64,000 nt of DNA from Plutella xylostella. Taxonomy: Eukaryota > Arthropoda > Insecta > Lepidoptera > Plutellidae. The notes below the pieces were generated by a model, which worked only from the letters and a program-made list of their open reading frames with translations, was not told where the DNA came from and did not search any database. Where the stretch lies: NCBI RefSeq assembly GCF_932276165.1, contig NC_064009.1, positions 1,674,001 to 1,738,000 of the forward strand. Direction: 5' to 3'. This document shows positions 44,871-55,852 of this stretch, piece by piece. The first letter of the stretch is position 1, and every line of letters begins with the position of its first letter. The translations under genes were made by a program, and so were the position numbers.

Positions 44871-45225
44871 AAGAGGTGGTGGCGTAATGGATAAGGCCTC
44901 GTCCTCTCAATCGAGAGGCTGTGGGTTCAAATCCTGGCCTGTACCAATGAATTCTTTCAATTGTGTTTTCAATTAAGGAGTTTAAGTACAATAATACCAC
45001 GTCCTCTTACGGTGATGGAAAACATCGTGAGGAAACCTGGACATCTAGATTTTAGATGTGTATCCTAAGTGCATTGTACCTACTTATCCCAAAACGGCGA
45101 TATGGTTCGCAACCTATCACGTGAGTACAAATGTGCTGCGAAAAGTGGGTGGCTCGCTTGTGAGCCACCTCTGACTACCCCTTCGGGGATTACAGTCGTG
45201 AGTGCATATGTATATGTATGTTTTT
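44871..45225 (+). mobile_element. tRNA-derived SINE, family C, full-length
   Basis: A box TGGCGTAATGG (44880-44890), B box GGTTCAAATCC (44924-44934), then TGTACCAATGAATTCTTTCA and CATCGTGAGGAAACCTGG. The 3' end (CTACCCCTTCGGGGATTACA then GTCGTGAGTGC) is related to the end of family A (CTACCCCGCAAGGGAGTACA then GGCGTGAGTGC). Confidence 0.9.
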
Positions 45226-46094
45226 CATTACATAGGCAGTTAATTACTATACCTATAGTAATTGCGGATCATTGAACACCTATTTTAATTACACATACAC
45301 TAATAATAACATCTCAAGAGGTGCGGCCACAATTACTTTTTTAAATTATATCGTATCGGTGTTTATCTCGTCTACATTTCAATTTATTTCGATCATTGAC
45401 TTGTCCCATACATAACTGTGTATGAAGTTTCATTACCGCTGGCTCTTCATTACCTTCCCAAATTGAAACCTTTCAATTAAGACCTCTAGCTGGGTTTGTT
45501 CCCATACGACCGTAGTAAAGATCAGAAACTAAAAATAAAATTTTAGCTAAGGGGTTAATAGTTTGTAGAGCGATACTTCAATGACATTTATTTTTGTATT
45601 TTATGATATACAAAATATCATTGTTGTTAAATTTTTATTTGATTTGCTTTTAAACTTTATGGTTTTCTCTATTCAAAGAATGAGCTTTTAAATTTTTCAC
45701 GCGGCCTAGTGATTTTATAATTAATCAGCAATCGCCGTATGTTCATCGACGCATGTCGTGATCATCATGAGATTTAGCTTTGAGACTAAGAACCTACCAA
45801 TTTCTTTCTGAATCACTAAGCTGGGCAAGTCTCACGGGCACACGAGTCTAGCACCACAAGCGAGGTATGTCGTAATCGACACACCCACATGTAAGAGTTC
45901 CTCATTTGATTGATAATACGTTTGCTGGCACTTTTATTATTTTTAGGTTCAATTTTATTTAGTTGCTTGTTTTATTTCAAGCCGTTGACATAAAATTGTA
46001 ATTGGATTGGCTGAGTCGGCGGCTTTCAAGTAATTTCGACTCTTATATTATTCATCTAAGTCGATGCAGGCTGTTAATATTATTTTTAAAGTAT
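45226..46094. other. Unassigned spacer
   Basis: Nothing recognised. Confidence 0.4.
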
Positions 46095-46525
46095 ACCTCG
46101 ATGACAGAATGGTGTAGTGGTTAGTGATCCTGACTTCTACGCCGAAGGTCACAGACTCGAACCCCAGCAGGCAGATAATATATTTGTATTTGTCTTGGTG
46201 GTTAATATACTTATATAATAAACTAGCTGTTCCCACGAGCTTCGCTTCACCTTAAAAAGGTTTCCCGTGGGAATTCCGGGATGAAAAGTAGTCTATGTTC
46301 TTTCCCAGGGTCTATACCATATGTATACCAAATTTCATTCAAATCAGTTCAGTAGTTTTGACGTGAAAGAGTAACAAACAGACAGACACAGTTACGGATT
46401 TATAATATTAGTTAGGATTAGGATTATCTATGTATATAATTAGATTTCGATACTCAGGCTCTGCCTAGCTGGGGGTTGGAAGGCCGTGTGATAGATGGGC
46501 ATCTATGTTATTATTGTTACCTGCC
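46095..46525 (+). mobile_element. tRNA-derived SINE, family B, interrupted
   Basis: Head with A box TGGTGTAGTGG and a mutated B box (AGACTCGAACC). After the Helitron-like insert the body resumes with TCTGCCTAGCTGGGGGTTGG and a GATGGGCATCTATG-type tail. Confidence 0.82.
46223..46417 (-). mobile_element. Helitron-like element with (GTCT)n, nested in a SINE
   Basis: CTAG at the left edge after A; the minus-strand TCCTAAC start at 46417. Only a very short GTCT stretch is left. Confidence 0.88.
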
Positions 46526-47651
46526 TAGGGTTTCCACCCCTGAGTTATTCGACAGTATCTTATCTGTGTATAATAATAAACTTCGAGGGAGCTACCTACT
46601 AATAACCCCGAAAAAAATAGAATAGATACACAACACATACCTACTGGCTATCTCACTCATTAATATACTTATATTCACACTTACAATTTATTTTGTATTT
46701 ACGCAAGTACTAAGTTTTATGAATAGGTCATTTTATTATATTTAACGCAACATTTCACTGACCTATGTTATTTTTCTAAATGCCCATTAACATTGATGTA
46801 ACAACACCTTTAGGCTAAGCTGTCACAGTGAAGACGCCCCTTAACAACTAAGCCTACTCATACATTACAAGACATTCCACTAATTCAAACCTACTTGATT
46901 ATAGACAACAGAACTCAACTACCCCTCTCACTGTCTAACCCAATGTGAAAGAAAGAGATCAAGCTTGTTATTTTGTCTGAATATACCTGTCAAGAGCAGG
47001 TGTTTTGGCAAGGCGAGTTGGCTTCAAGCAATTTTGACACCCTGTATTTATGATGTTAACATCATTTAAATTTTGACGGCATGTTCACGTAAAAAGTCAT
47101 CAAATGTGTTACGAAAATAAAAATAACAACCCAAATTGGGCCCAGTTTTAAGTCCTTACGGGTCCTGTTTTCATTCATTACCGAGGTCAAGTAATTAATT
47201 TATTTTAAAATCGATTTAATTCGTCCAATTTGATTGCGAAAATGAGCTTTTGCATCGATAATTAACGTAAATGTAGACGAAAGCGAAGTGTCATTTTACT
47301 GAGTCTATGCCGGTGTCATTCCAAAATTAAAATGTTGTTAATTATTTATTAATTATGTTGGCATATTGTAGGTGAAATTAATATGTTTGAACTTGTGTAT
47401 TACTTAACACTGACTAGTTTTGACAACGATTTTGAATTCAAAATGGTTTTCACAGTAATTACTTCATAAATGTTACGACTTCGATATGACTTCGCGATAG
47501 GGCCCCAGCTAGGCCTTAGTAGACCATTTGGCTCTGAATTCTAACACTCCACATGAACAGAGAAGAGAACATGAGAATTAGCTTTGACCCTCATTTAAAG
47601 CCACACATATTTTAAAACTTGTATCGATAGCAAAATGGGTCTCTATCCTAA
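46526..47651. other. Unassigned AT-rich stretch
   Basis: Nothing recognised apart from a CACCCTGTA string at 47038 that may be one end of a MITE. Confidence 0.4.
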
Positions 47652-47858
47652 TCCTAACTGATATTATAAATGCGAAAGTAACTGTGTCTGTCTGTCTGTC
47701 TGTCTGTTACTCTTTCACGCCAAAACTATTGAACGGATTTGAATGAAATTTGGTATACATATGGTATAGACCCTGGGAAAGAACATAGGCTACTTTTTAT
47801 CCCGGAATTCCCACGGGAAAACTTTTTAAGACGAAGCGAAGCTCGCGGGCACAGCCAG
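47652..47858 (+). mobile_element. Helitron-like element with (GTCT)n
   Basis: Starts TCCTAACTGATATTATAAAT and ends GCGAAGCTCGCGGGCACAG followed by CCAG (CTAG in other copies). Near-complete. Confidence 0.88.
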
Positions 47859-48059
47859 TAAGTCTATATTATTGCACTATTTACCAAGTCACCAATCCTC
47901 AGGTACTAAAACTTTAATATTCCATAAATTTCTGTAAAGCTCATAAACATAATTTTACTGCTGCGTACCAACTACCATGTAAAGGTCGTGTATATCAACA
48001 CTCTATCTCGTTACCTTTCTCCGCATTAATAAGCTTGCACTTTTCCTCTCCTATCAGTA

Positions 48060-48245
48060 TTTAATCCCCGCCGGAAAAGGAGGGTGTTATAAGTTTTTCG
48101 TTTATGTGTATCTGTCTGTGGTAGCGTAGTTCCCAAACGGCTGGACCAATTTTCCATTTGTATTTTTTTCGTCATAGGTAATGTAACCCCGAGTGTTCTT
48201 AGCCATATTTCATCGAAATCGGTTGAGCCGTTCAAAAGATATGCG
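48060..48245 (+). repeat. Interspersed repeat, GTGTTATAAGTTT family, fullest copy
   Basis: CCCCGCCGGAAAAGGAGGGT, GTGTTATAAGTTTTTCG, GTATCTGTCTGTGG, CCCAAACGGCTGGACC, and GAGTGTTCTTAGCCATATTT then TCATCGAAATCGGTTGAG. Non-coding; five copies are in the window and no terminal repeats were found. Confidence 0.8.
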
Positions 48246-48694
48246 AATTTTAGTGTTGAATATCGGGTTTTAACGATGGTTAGGTTAAGTTTTACGTTTT
48301 GAGTTGCGTAGCCAGGCCTATGTACAGCAGTAGCTTAAGCAGTAGCTTGTAATTGGTACTTACATGTTGTTGATAATTACCTCGCTAACTTTTTTTTTGT
48401 AGGTACGTGTATTGTAACTTGTACTGTCGATGTGCCTTATATAAATAAATAAATACATAAATAAGTAGCTTGGTTGAAGGCGACAGAGGTCAGTCTGTAA
48501 ATGTGACTGCGTCGAGTGTGGATGCGACAACTCGCTGCGCGCGCGCAGAAAAACCATAAACACCACATCTAGCTAGGTGGTCCGTCATGCAGAGGAACCG
48601 GGGCAGTGTAACAACTTAAAACACTGTTGTGATTGTGATTGAGTGAAAGAGATACTGAGGGCTATTAGGGATACTGAATAGATGAGATAAATCA
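48246..48694. other. Unassigned spacer
   Basis: Nothing recognised. Confidence 0.4.
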
Positions 48695-48795
48695 TCACAT
48701 CATCATCACGACCCATCACGTCCCCACTGCTGGGGCACGGGTAGCGGGCAGGGAGTTGCAAAAAGGGTACTAAGCAGAAACCTACATGTGCAGCA
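48695..48795 (-). mobile_element. Retroposon tail joined to a MITE end
   Basis: CATCATCACGACCCATCACG and TCCCCACTGCTGGGGCACGG are the reverse of the 26973-27100 end. At 48750 AGGGAGTTGCAAAAAGGGTA begins a single MITE end of the 9534-9654 family. Confidence 0.7.
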
Positions 48796-49241
48796 AATGA
48801 AATCAGAATTTAATAATTTGCAAAAAAGTATATTGTTTGATGACTGTTTTTTTATGTACGAATAAAGTAGAATAATTACAAAAACATAGGTTCTCTCCAT
48901 CAAAATTAAGACTATTACGCTGTTAAAAGTTTTTAACTCTGTACTAAACAGCCGTTGGGGTGGTTAAATTTTCATTTGTTTTCCAATTACAAAACTAAAC
49001 TTTCTTCAGTAGCTCACTTACTTCCTCAGTTCCTCCCGCCGACACCGTTAGACAAATGGTTGGAAACGTGAATGCTTTCTACCAGTTTTTGTGCGGAAAC
49101 GGGCCCGGCGCGGACGCATGGACATTGTACACTATTTGTACACGTTGGAGAAAATATACGCATTTCCATTAATACCTAAGTTATCTATAATCAACTATAT
49201 ATCAAATTGCTTTAGCATGTGAGCTTTGAGTACAGTAAAGT
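48796..49241. other. Unassigned spacer
   Basis: Nothing recognised. Confidence 0.4.
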
Positions 49242-49632
49242 AAAGGTAAGCGTCACAGACCTGTATTTGAATAGACAACGCTTGTCTCATTCCTTGTATA
49301 GAAACCAAGCGTGCCATTATTTTTATACCTACTGTCACGTCAGTCACGTCACTTCAACGATTTAGTTTAGGAACGTCCCTAATGACACTGCGCTAAAGGA
49401 AGATAATTTCACTCCCTTTTTACACGCGAAGTACATGCACTTGCGTTGTCTACTCAAATACAGGTCTGTGGTAAGCGTCCATATTTTGGCATCGTAAGCA
49501 ACAGACGCATCACATTCAAAATTCATACAAGTGCGTCCACTTCATCGGCATTGTCGACGCCGCGCCGTTTCTCCATACATTTATGACAATCCGTTTGGTG
49601 CGATATATTATACCGATTGGTACTTACCTTAA
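49242..49632 (+). mobile_element. MITE (family GGTAAGCGTCC), split by a hAT MITE
   Basis: The left piece AAAGGTAAGCGT (to 49253) and the right piece from 49471 (GTAAGCGTCCATATTTTGGC) share the 8-bp duplication. The end reads TACTTACCTTAA. Confidence 0.87.
49254..49470. mobile_element. hAT-type MITE with exact 8-bp target duplication
   Basis: TIRs CACAGACCTGTATTTGAATA and the complement of CTCAAATACAGGTCTGTG bracket 217 bp. GTAAGCGT occurs on both sides (49246-49253, 49471-49478) and is itself part of the host MITE. Confidence 0.93.
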
Positions 49633-50138
49633 ATAGTTAGTTGGTTTTACTTTTCCTTTTATTTTGTGGTATTTTCGAGTTTCTTTTTCATAGGAACCTT
49701 TTTAGTATAGGAGATGCCGAATATCAATTTAAATAGAATTTTAGTATAGTGTGATTGGCTGAATTGAAGCAGTCTAGGGACTTACCTAACTTCATCTTTG
49801 AGACGGACCTGTGAGAAATGGGTCTAAGTCTTTCAAAACCAATGCCCATGTATTTAGACACGTGCATCGCTGCACTCCATCGCCATTTTTGGGTAAGTAC
49901 TTAGGAGTACCAACAACAAATATAGGACCGGATAAGGAAGATCCGTTCAGTCGTGTGAAACCAATAAGCCAAACGAAACAAAACGCATATACTCGTAATA
50001 TGAAAGGCCTCCCAAGTTTGGTTCTTATTCCACACTCGTAAGTCGCAACCATTATCTTTTAAACAGGGTATTTATGTAGAAAATCTCTGCAGAATTCCAA
50101 TATACATACAAGTAGTCACTACTGCTTCGTAAGTATTT
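49633..50138. other. Unassigned; overlapping ORFs on both strands 49792-50052
   Basis: A plus-strand frame (76 codons, 49811-50041) and a minus-strand frame (86 codons) overlap completely. The plus strand has a GGGTAAGTAC donor-like site at about 49890. Neither peptide is recognised. Confidence 0.35.
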
Positions 50139-50262
50139 TTAATCCCCGAAGAAAAAGTGGGGTGTTATAAGTTTAACGTGTGTGTGTCAGATACACTGTG
50201 ATAGCGTAGCTGCTAAACGGCTGAACCGCTTTTCTGTTTTTTTTTGCAGCAGTCTCTTTAAT
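50139..50262 (+). repeat. Interspersed repeat, GTGTTATAAGTTT family
   Basis: TAATCCCCGAAGAAAAAGTG then GGGTGTTATAAGTTTAACG and TAAACGGCTGAACCGCTTTT. The 3' half is missing. Confidence 0.76.
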
Positions 50263-50759
50263 GAGTCTCAATGACTAACAAAATAATTATGTATTTATTG
50301 GGGCAAGTGCCTTCTGGACCACACAGCATAAATTAAATTTACTTAGGTACTTAGTTCAAGTTTATATTCATAGCCAACCATGCAGTCTAAGCTGTTATAA
50401 AAAGCCGAACCAGAGATGATTATCTCATCCAGATAGGTGTAATTATTCTAATGTGATGCGTTTTCGGTACAGCGGTGTGATTTCATTAGTAAAGTATTTG
50501 GTACCGTACGCCGTATGCAAATTTGCTTAATCTGTGTGAACGACCTGCTTAATATGAGATCCATGATCCGTGCTTGTTGATCTATAAATAACTTGTGTAG
50601 TTAACTTATAGTAGGTAGCAGTTTTTCTAAAAAGTAATTTTATTGTATCTTATAAGGCTGTATATTCGTTAGTATGTTGTCCCGTGTCAATACTGTATCT
50701 AAAATAAAAAATAAATAATAATAAGTACATTTTCCACTCTTTACAATTACAATTACACT
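50263..50759. other. Unassigned spacer
   Basis: Nothing recognised. Confidence 0.4.
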
Positions 50760-50875
50760 CCTAATAATTTGAATTAAACAGAAAAATACAAAAATAAAAA
50801 CAGCACCAAAAGGCGGCCTTCTTGCTTAAAGCTATTTCTACCTGACAAGCTGTGGATCAACAAGTGTTTAAATAT
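50760..50875 (-). mobile_element. LINE 3'-untranslated fragment
   Basis: Minus-strand block with CTTGTCAGGTAGAAATAGCT, GCAAGAAGGCCGCC and an A/T tail; diverged relative of 39604-39722. Confidence 0.6.
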
Positions 50876-51210
50876 AATAGGGTTAGAGGTAACTTTATTT
50901 GTACAAGCGTCTCTTTATACATTTTAATAGACAAGGCACCGCACCTAAAACCTAAATAACTACAACGTTAACGACCTCGTTCAAAGCAAAACAAACAACG
51001 TAATTACGTTTAAACTAACACAAACTTCAGCTGAAACCACTGAACACAAGTAGGTACTGGTGGCAAAACAAGTTGTAAACTATTCTCCGTTGACCTTGTC
51101 TAACTTCGCCGTTGCTGACCCTCCGTCTGGGGTAATTGAACTATGTAGTTTACGGACTTGCCTGTTGCGTCCGACTAGGTTAAATGGTTCACCACATTTT
51201 GTTACATGCT
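50876..51210. other. Unassigned spacer
   Basis: Nothing recognised. Confidence 0.4.
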
Positions 51211-51325
51211 GGCGTAGTGTGGGACGCCCTCATTGCTTAAAAGATGTCTTAAACAAGTAGCCGGTAGTGGCTGGATAAGGAAGGCCAAGGACAGAGAGTT
51301 TTGGCGCTCCTTAGGGGACGCTAAT
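51211..51325 (+). pseudogene. RTE LINE C-terminal fragment, broken
   Basis: TAGTGTGGGACGCCCTCATT, then GTAGCCGGTAGTGGCTGGAT and GAGAGTTTTGGCGCTCCTTA follow the RTE order but with frame breaks and no GATGAT tail. Confidence 0.8.
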
Positions 51326-51424
51326 ATTAGGCTCAAATCGATTCTTGGCTTCGTCTTCTTTGAATATCGGTGACAAACACTACAGCTGGACTAGGGTTTG
51401 TCATCGGGATGACATGAACCAGTA

Positions 51425-51694
51425 CCCGTATCATGAAAATTCGAGCTAACGAATAGAATCGAATGCGAGTGCGACTACTGTCAACTTGACAGCACTTTCG
51501 AACACTTTTTACCTTTCGAATGAGTTTCGAAAAGAATGACCACAGAGTACATAATATTATTCTGACAATGACCTATGGAATGATAGCTGTCAAACTTTCG
51601 CAAATCTATACACCGCCATTTTGTTGTTGACAGGTTGACAGCACTTTCGAATAGACTATCGAATAGAATATGCTGCGGTTTTTCGTAATACGGG
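51425..51694. mobile_element. TA-flanked inverted-repeat MITE (TIR CCCGTATYA)
   Basis: CCCGTATCATGAAAATTCGA at the left and, reversed from the right, CCCGTATTACGAAAAACCGC, flanked by TA (51423-51424, 51695-51696). The inner part is rich in CTTTCGAA words that repeat on both arms. Confidence 0.75.
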
Positions 51695-51696
51695 TA

Positions 51697-52446
51697 CAGT
51701 TGTACTTCTTTAGCACACCCCGCGATGCTTGGCTGACGATGGTGACAATGATGACATAACAGAGAAAGTCACATTTGTAATCCCTCACGGTTTACCCTAT
51801 GGCTCTACCCCCGAATTCATATGGCTTGTTGTCACTTTAAATAGGTTTACAAATTACGTTGTGATTACGTTTTGACTTTAGGACTGATACAAAAAGTCTA
51901 AACCATTGTATTTCGAAGTCAATTGTTAACGTTCTCTAAACTTAAAATACAGTCTAAGAATTTGGGAGGTAGTCTTTTGTACACAAGACGAAGACTGCAC
52001 TTATCGACACGAAACAATTAATAAGGTACTCACGCCAATTTCGCCGTCACAATCCCATACTATAATACATTCCAAGGTCCATACTCTTTTTGTGGGCGCA
52101 CAGAAGGCATACAAAGCAACTGATAGCGATAGACACAGCATACGAAGAAGCATTCGATAATTTATATTTTTTCTTTCAATATTTATAGTCCATTGTAGTC
52201 GGCAAAGGAACGTGTGTGCTTACAGCCTGTTATTTTGGAAACGCATTTTGAATTTCGAATGGTGTGTTCGGCCGTTTGTTGAACCTATTGCTATCAAATA
52301 GGAGGAATTAGTCTGTGATTTAGACGGTAATAGTTTTTTCGTGGTAATTTATTTTCTAAATTACCATTATATAACCTTCGCTGGCACACTGATACAATTT
52401 AAATTTCTTTTATTTCTTGATCAGGAGAGGTTATTTTTAAAGGTGT
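51697..52446. other. Unassigned spacer
   Basis: Nothing recognised. Confidence 0.4.
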
Positions 52447-52448
52447 TA

Positions 52449-52616
52449 CAGGCTGTCGCAAAAGTTGTATATTAAGCCGTAAGAGGGGACTCGGGGTGTC
52501 AATCTAAACAATATTTTATCGCCAATTTCCTGAAGTCGTAAAACTAAAAGTAGTTTAGATTGACCCCCTGAGTCAAACCCCCTTTTGGCTTAGTATAACC
52601 CTTTCGCGACACCCTG
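52449..52616. mobile_element. TA-flanked MITE (CAGGSTGTCGCRAAAG)
   Basis: Left CAGGCTGTCGCAAAAGTTGT and right (reverse) CAGGGTGTCGCGAAAGGGTT ends, with TA on both sides. Related to 9534-9654, including the TTAGCC..AAG subterminal block. Confidence 0.87.
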
Positions 52617-53313
52617 TATATGTAGACTATATTTTATTGTATGCAATCTCAAAATCGCAAAACCAGCATCGTTATAAGAAATTAAAGAACTAAACTAAAC
52701 TATAAACTTCTGGCAATTACGACAAAAGAGTGCTTTGGCCACAGACGGACAGACACAAATTGAAACAAATAGCATCAATTTTTTGCCCGTGGTATCAAAT
52801 CAAACGTACAATAGTGACCTAATTATATTAGTCAAATGCGGAAATGGTAACCGGCGTATAATAGTGACGTAGGACGTAATAGGTGGAGTGCCACTACGAG
52901 GTAAACAATAATTTTGTTAATCGTGTTACTGTAGACAATAGGGTTTGTTCACTGCCAGTAGGGTCGCCATGAGTTCTTGAAAATATGCTTAAGTTATAGG
53001 TAAAACACAGATTTGATTATCAGGAAAGTAAATTGTAAGAACTGGAAGAAAGCTTGTAGATAGATGACAAAAAGAGCCCCTTATCCGAACGGAGAGTAGG
53101 TAAAAATTGACATACCTCAGAAAATAAAAATATTTTTAAGATAAATAAAAACATTTGACTTGGATAGTATAGAATGAAATATCATTTTATTGGACGTAAA
53201 ATTTTACAATTCTTTGTCCATATAATATAACTCTACCACCATTTAACAAATACAGATAGACTGAAGAGTCAGTGTTCAGCCCCCACTGCCGGACAGAGGC
53301 AAATTAAAATGTT
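52617..53313. other. Unassigned; 3' flank of the minus-strand gene
   Basis: Lies downstream of the poly(A) signal at 53314-53319. Nothing recognised. Confidence 0.45.
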
Positions 53314-53319
53314 TTTATT
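53314..53319 (-). terminator. Poly(A) signal AATAAA
   Basis: AATAAA on the minus strand, about 40 bases after the TAA stop at 53360, in the context CAATAAAAACATTTTAATTT. Position and strand fit the exon at 53360-53477. Confidence 0.7.
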
Positions 53320-53359
53320 GCAAGTCACACTTAGGATAAGGTGGTAATGAGTTGATTAG

Positions 53360-53477
53360 TTACAAATGTGACACCATTTCGTCCGCGTTCTTCGACTGCT
53401 GCACGATGTCTTGAAGTGCTGCGTCCGTACAGAAGGTGAACAAACTGACTTCTTCTCCGTCACCTGTGTAAAGCAAC
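53360..53477 (-). CDS. Terminal coding exon of an unidentified gene
   Basis: On the minus strand, CTGTTTTTTGAACCTTCAG is a good 3' splice site. It is followed by one base that completes a split codon, 38 codons and TAA. The peptide begins LLYTGDGEEVSLF and continues TFCTDAALQDIVQQSKNA to the end EMVSHL; it is acidic to neutral and globular, with no repeat or low-complexity character. GC content is above that of the surroundings and codons often end in G or C. AATAAA follows about 40 bases later. The other two frames of the strand are not open through it. I do not recognise the family. Upstream exons should lie to the right; none was identified with confidence between 53480 and 64000, which would need an intron of unknown length. 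Confidence 0.72.
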
Positions 53478-53535
53478 CTGAAGGTTCAAAAAACAGCTCT
53501 TGTATAAAATGAGTTTTGTATATTTAGGTACTGTA

Positions 53536-53660
53536 GTTCTCCACCAACCAAGGGTTGGCTGGAAGAAATTGCTTTTTGGCAATAACCCCGCCTTTGTGTA
53601 TTTACTTTTCTATCGTCAGATTTTGTCTATATATGTTTTGTATACAATAAATTATGTTTA
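53536..53660 (+). mobile_element. LINE 3'-untranslated end
   Basis: CCAAGGGTTGGCTGGAAGAA, TTTTGGCAATAACCCCGCC, and ATACAATAAATT at the end. It sits in the intron just upstream of the exon at 53360-53477, in the opposite direction. Confidence 0.8.
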
Positions 53661-53915
53661 AACAAAACACCACTATTCCTGTGAAACGCAAAGCCAAGGT
53701 CCCCCTACACCCACAGAGAGCATAAGCTCGTGAATGACAATGCAGCCCGCGCCCGCCCGCGCATCCGGCGTATTGTGTTACAGTTTTTATATTTTTTAAA
53801 CTCTCTCGAGCAAAGAGTTTGTGTTCCACCAGCCAGCAGTGTTCAGGGAGGTCATTTTGTAAATCGACTAACGAACGAACGAGAATCGTCGCGCAATGAG
53901 AATGACGGTTAATAA
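53661..53915. other. GC-rich patch with MITE-like pieces
   Basis: CAAAGCCAAGGTCCCCCTAC and a GCCCGCGCCCGCCCGCGC run form a GC-rich patch. ACGAACGAACGAGAATCGTC at 53868 resembles the inner part of the MITE at 59661-59806. Its boundaries are unclear. Confidence 0.45.
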
Positions 53916-54589
53916 GGACTTAAGTCTACTCAACCAGGATTCAGCCAGTCATAGCTATGCTTAACTTGACGTTATTAGGGGTGAAACTCCGAGTAAGTTT
54001 AGTTTATTAAGTATCATACTTACCAGGTTTAGACCAACTCATCGATTCTAAATTTATCAATATCACAATCATATTCTATCTATTTAATCTGAATGATCTT
54101 TTTTTATTACATATCAGCCTTAATTGATAGCGGTAGTTTCCGACTGCACCACCGAATATATTTAACTACGTTTAAAGAATTCAAAATGGCTGAATTATGC
54201 ATCAATAAATATCAAGAACATCCAGAGAGGAGGCTGGGTAACTGTGAATTATCTATGCGAGTCGGTAACAGAATAATTATAATCTTTAGAGCAACATTTG
54301 CTGACGATATCATCGTGGTCTCTTATGTCGATGACGTTTTGATTCTGTCGAGAGATGGTGGTCGGCGTAGGATAGCACAGAGATGCTACTGAGAATAAAG
54401 TTAAGATTGTCTGTAAGATATCGACGAATTTTGTTATTACATACTTACATAAACATTAAACATGCATTATATACTTGTAGCAGTTAATTAAAAAGACTCT
54501 TTTTGATAATGCTGAAATCTCCTTTTTTAGATGTAATCATCGGACAAAAATCGCTTAGGGTTAGTTTACTTTTCATCGTCGAAATTATT
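53916..54589. other. Unassigned; 99-codon ORF at 54093-54392
   Basis: The ORF ends with ADDIIVVSYVDDVLILSRD, which superficially recalls the YVDD motif of retroelement reverse transcriptases, but the residues around it do not follow any RT family I know. Treated as chance. Confidence 0.35.
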
Positions 54590-54700
54590 ATTAATACGTT
54601 GTTTCGGGATAAAAATAAGCCCATGTGTTAATCCAGGGTTAGCTTACTACATGGCAAATTTCATAAAAAATGTTTCAGCTTTCCTGTGAACACTATTCTG
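54590..54700 (-). mobile_element. Diverged Helitron-like remnant
   Basis: GGGATAAAAATAAGCCCATG, TTAATCCAGGGTTAGCTTAC and GCAAATTTCAT correspond in order to the inner part of 34890-35084 in reverse. Confidence 0.5.
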
Positions 54701-55192
54701 GAAACATCCATCTATTCATAAGTACTTACAAACTTTGGCAGTTTTTAATACTTAATAATTATGATAATTTAAAAAGTAGATTAACTATACTACTCTATGC
54801 GTGATTGCACCCACATAGATAGTATCTGCAACTGATTTTACATGCGCATCAAAATGTGCATAGTAATGTCTCTAAAATATGACGCGTCAATGTCTAAACG
54901 CTACATCTAAATGTTATGAGCCAGTAATTACAATGATAGTGCAATGTACATAAATTACTTACTGTTACCACATATTATTAAAAACATTACTGTTTTATCT
55001 TTGAATATTAATATCTACTCAGATAGATAATAAACATAATAATATATCAGTTTCTGAAACCAGTTGGAAGATCAAAAAGATAAGACTTGCAAAGGCGAGA
55101 ACATTTTCATAATAGTTAACAAACTGTTGTAGCGGATATTCTGAACATACTAACTGGGCAGTCAGCGACTTACATCTGACTTTCGCTGGATA
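54701..55192. other. Unassigned AT-rich stretch
   Basis: Nothing recognised. Confidence 0.4.
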
Positions 55193-55703
55193 CACTCACG
55201 AGGAATGAAAAAGTTCAACTGACAATAGCACCAAATTACTCCTAAACGACGACCGAATGGCGTAGTGGTTAGTGACCTGACTACTGAGCCGATGGTCCCG
55301 GGTTCGATTCCCGGCTGGGGCAGATATTTGTTTAAACACAGATATTTGTTCTCGGGTCTTGGATGTGCCCGTAAAATGGCAATAGGCCCGCCCCCTATTA
55401 CATTGGGACTAACATAACACTCTGGCGAAAAGTGGGTGCAGCAATGCACCTCTGCCTACCCCGCAAGGGAGTACATTAGTACAAGGCGTGAGTGCGTGTG
55501 TGTGTTACTCCTAAACGACGAAAATAATGACGCCGTCTGCAATATTGAAGTAAGTACATTTAACAGCGCATCAGAATATTTCCAAATAAAATGTTAATAT
55601 TTTGATCTACTTCTTAATAACTTATAGTAAGTTTATATTTTTTAACTGGGTCATTTGGTGTCGACATTAATTTTTTAAGTGGAACTTTTTCATTGCTAGT
55701 GGG
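55193..55703 (+). mobile_element. MITE (family CACTCACG), interrupted by a SINE
   Basis: Left end CACTCACGAGGAATGAAAAA after TA, right end TTTTTCATTGCTAGTGGG before TA. The two halves (55193-55252 and 55522-55703) join at the target duplication to give the normal body. Confidence 0.9.
55253..55504 (+). mobile_element. tRNA-derived SINE, family A, nested with about 17-bp target duplication
   Basis: TTACTCCTAAACGACGA occurs at 55236-55252 and 55505-55521. The last bases are also the start of the SINE consensus (GACGACCGAATGG), so the true boundary may be up to five bases to the left. The A box is TGGCGTAGTGG, the B box GGTTCGATTCC, and the tail a (TG)n run. Confidence 0.95.
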
Positions 55704-55852
55704 TATACATACTTTCACCACGGTGACAAATGCTATATGTGCTATGGACACGCTATAAGTATATATATAAGATATGAACAAATGTATTCATCTAACTATT
55801 CAAACTAACAGGGAAACTGTTAACTAGGAAAAAACTAAATAACAAAGACATA

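Noticed and set aside
44871..44945. Functional tRNA gene
   Set aside because: The A and B boxes are present but the acceptor and anticodon stems do not close properly, and a SINE body follows.
54093..54392. YVDD motif suggesting a reverse transcriptase fragment
   Set aside because: Only four to six residues fit; flanking residues match neither Copia, Gypsy nor LINE RT patterns, and no other RT motif is nearby.
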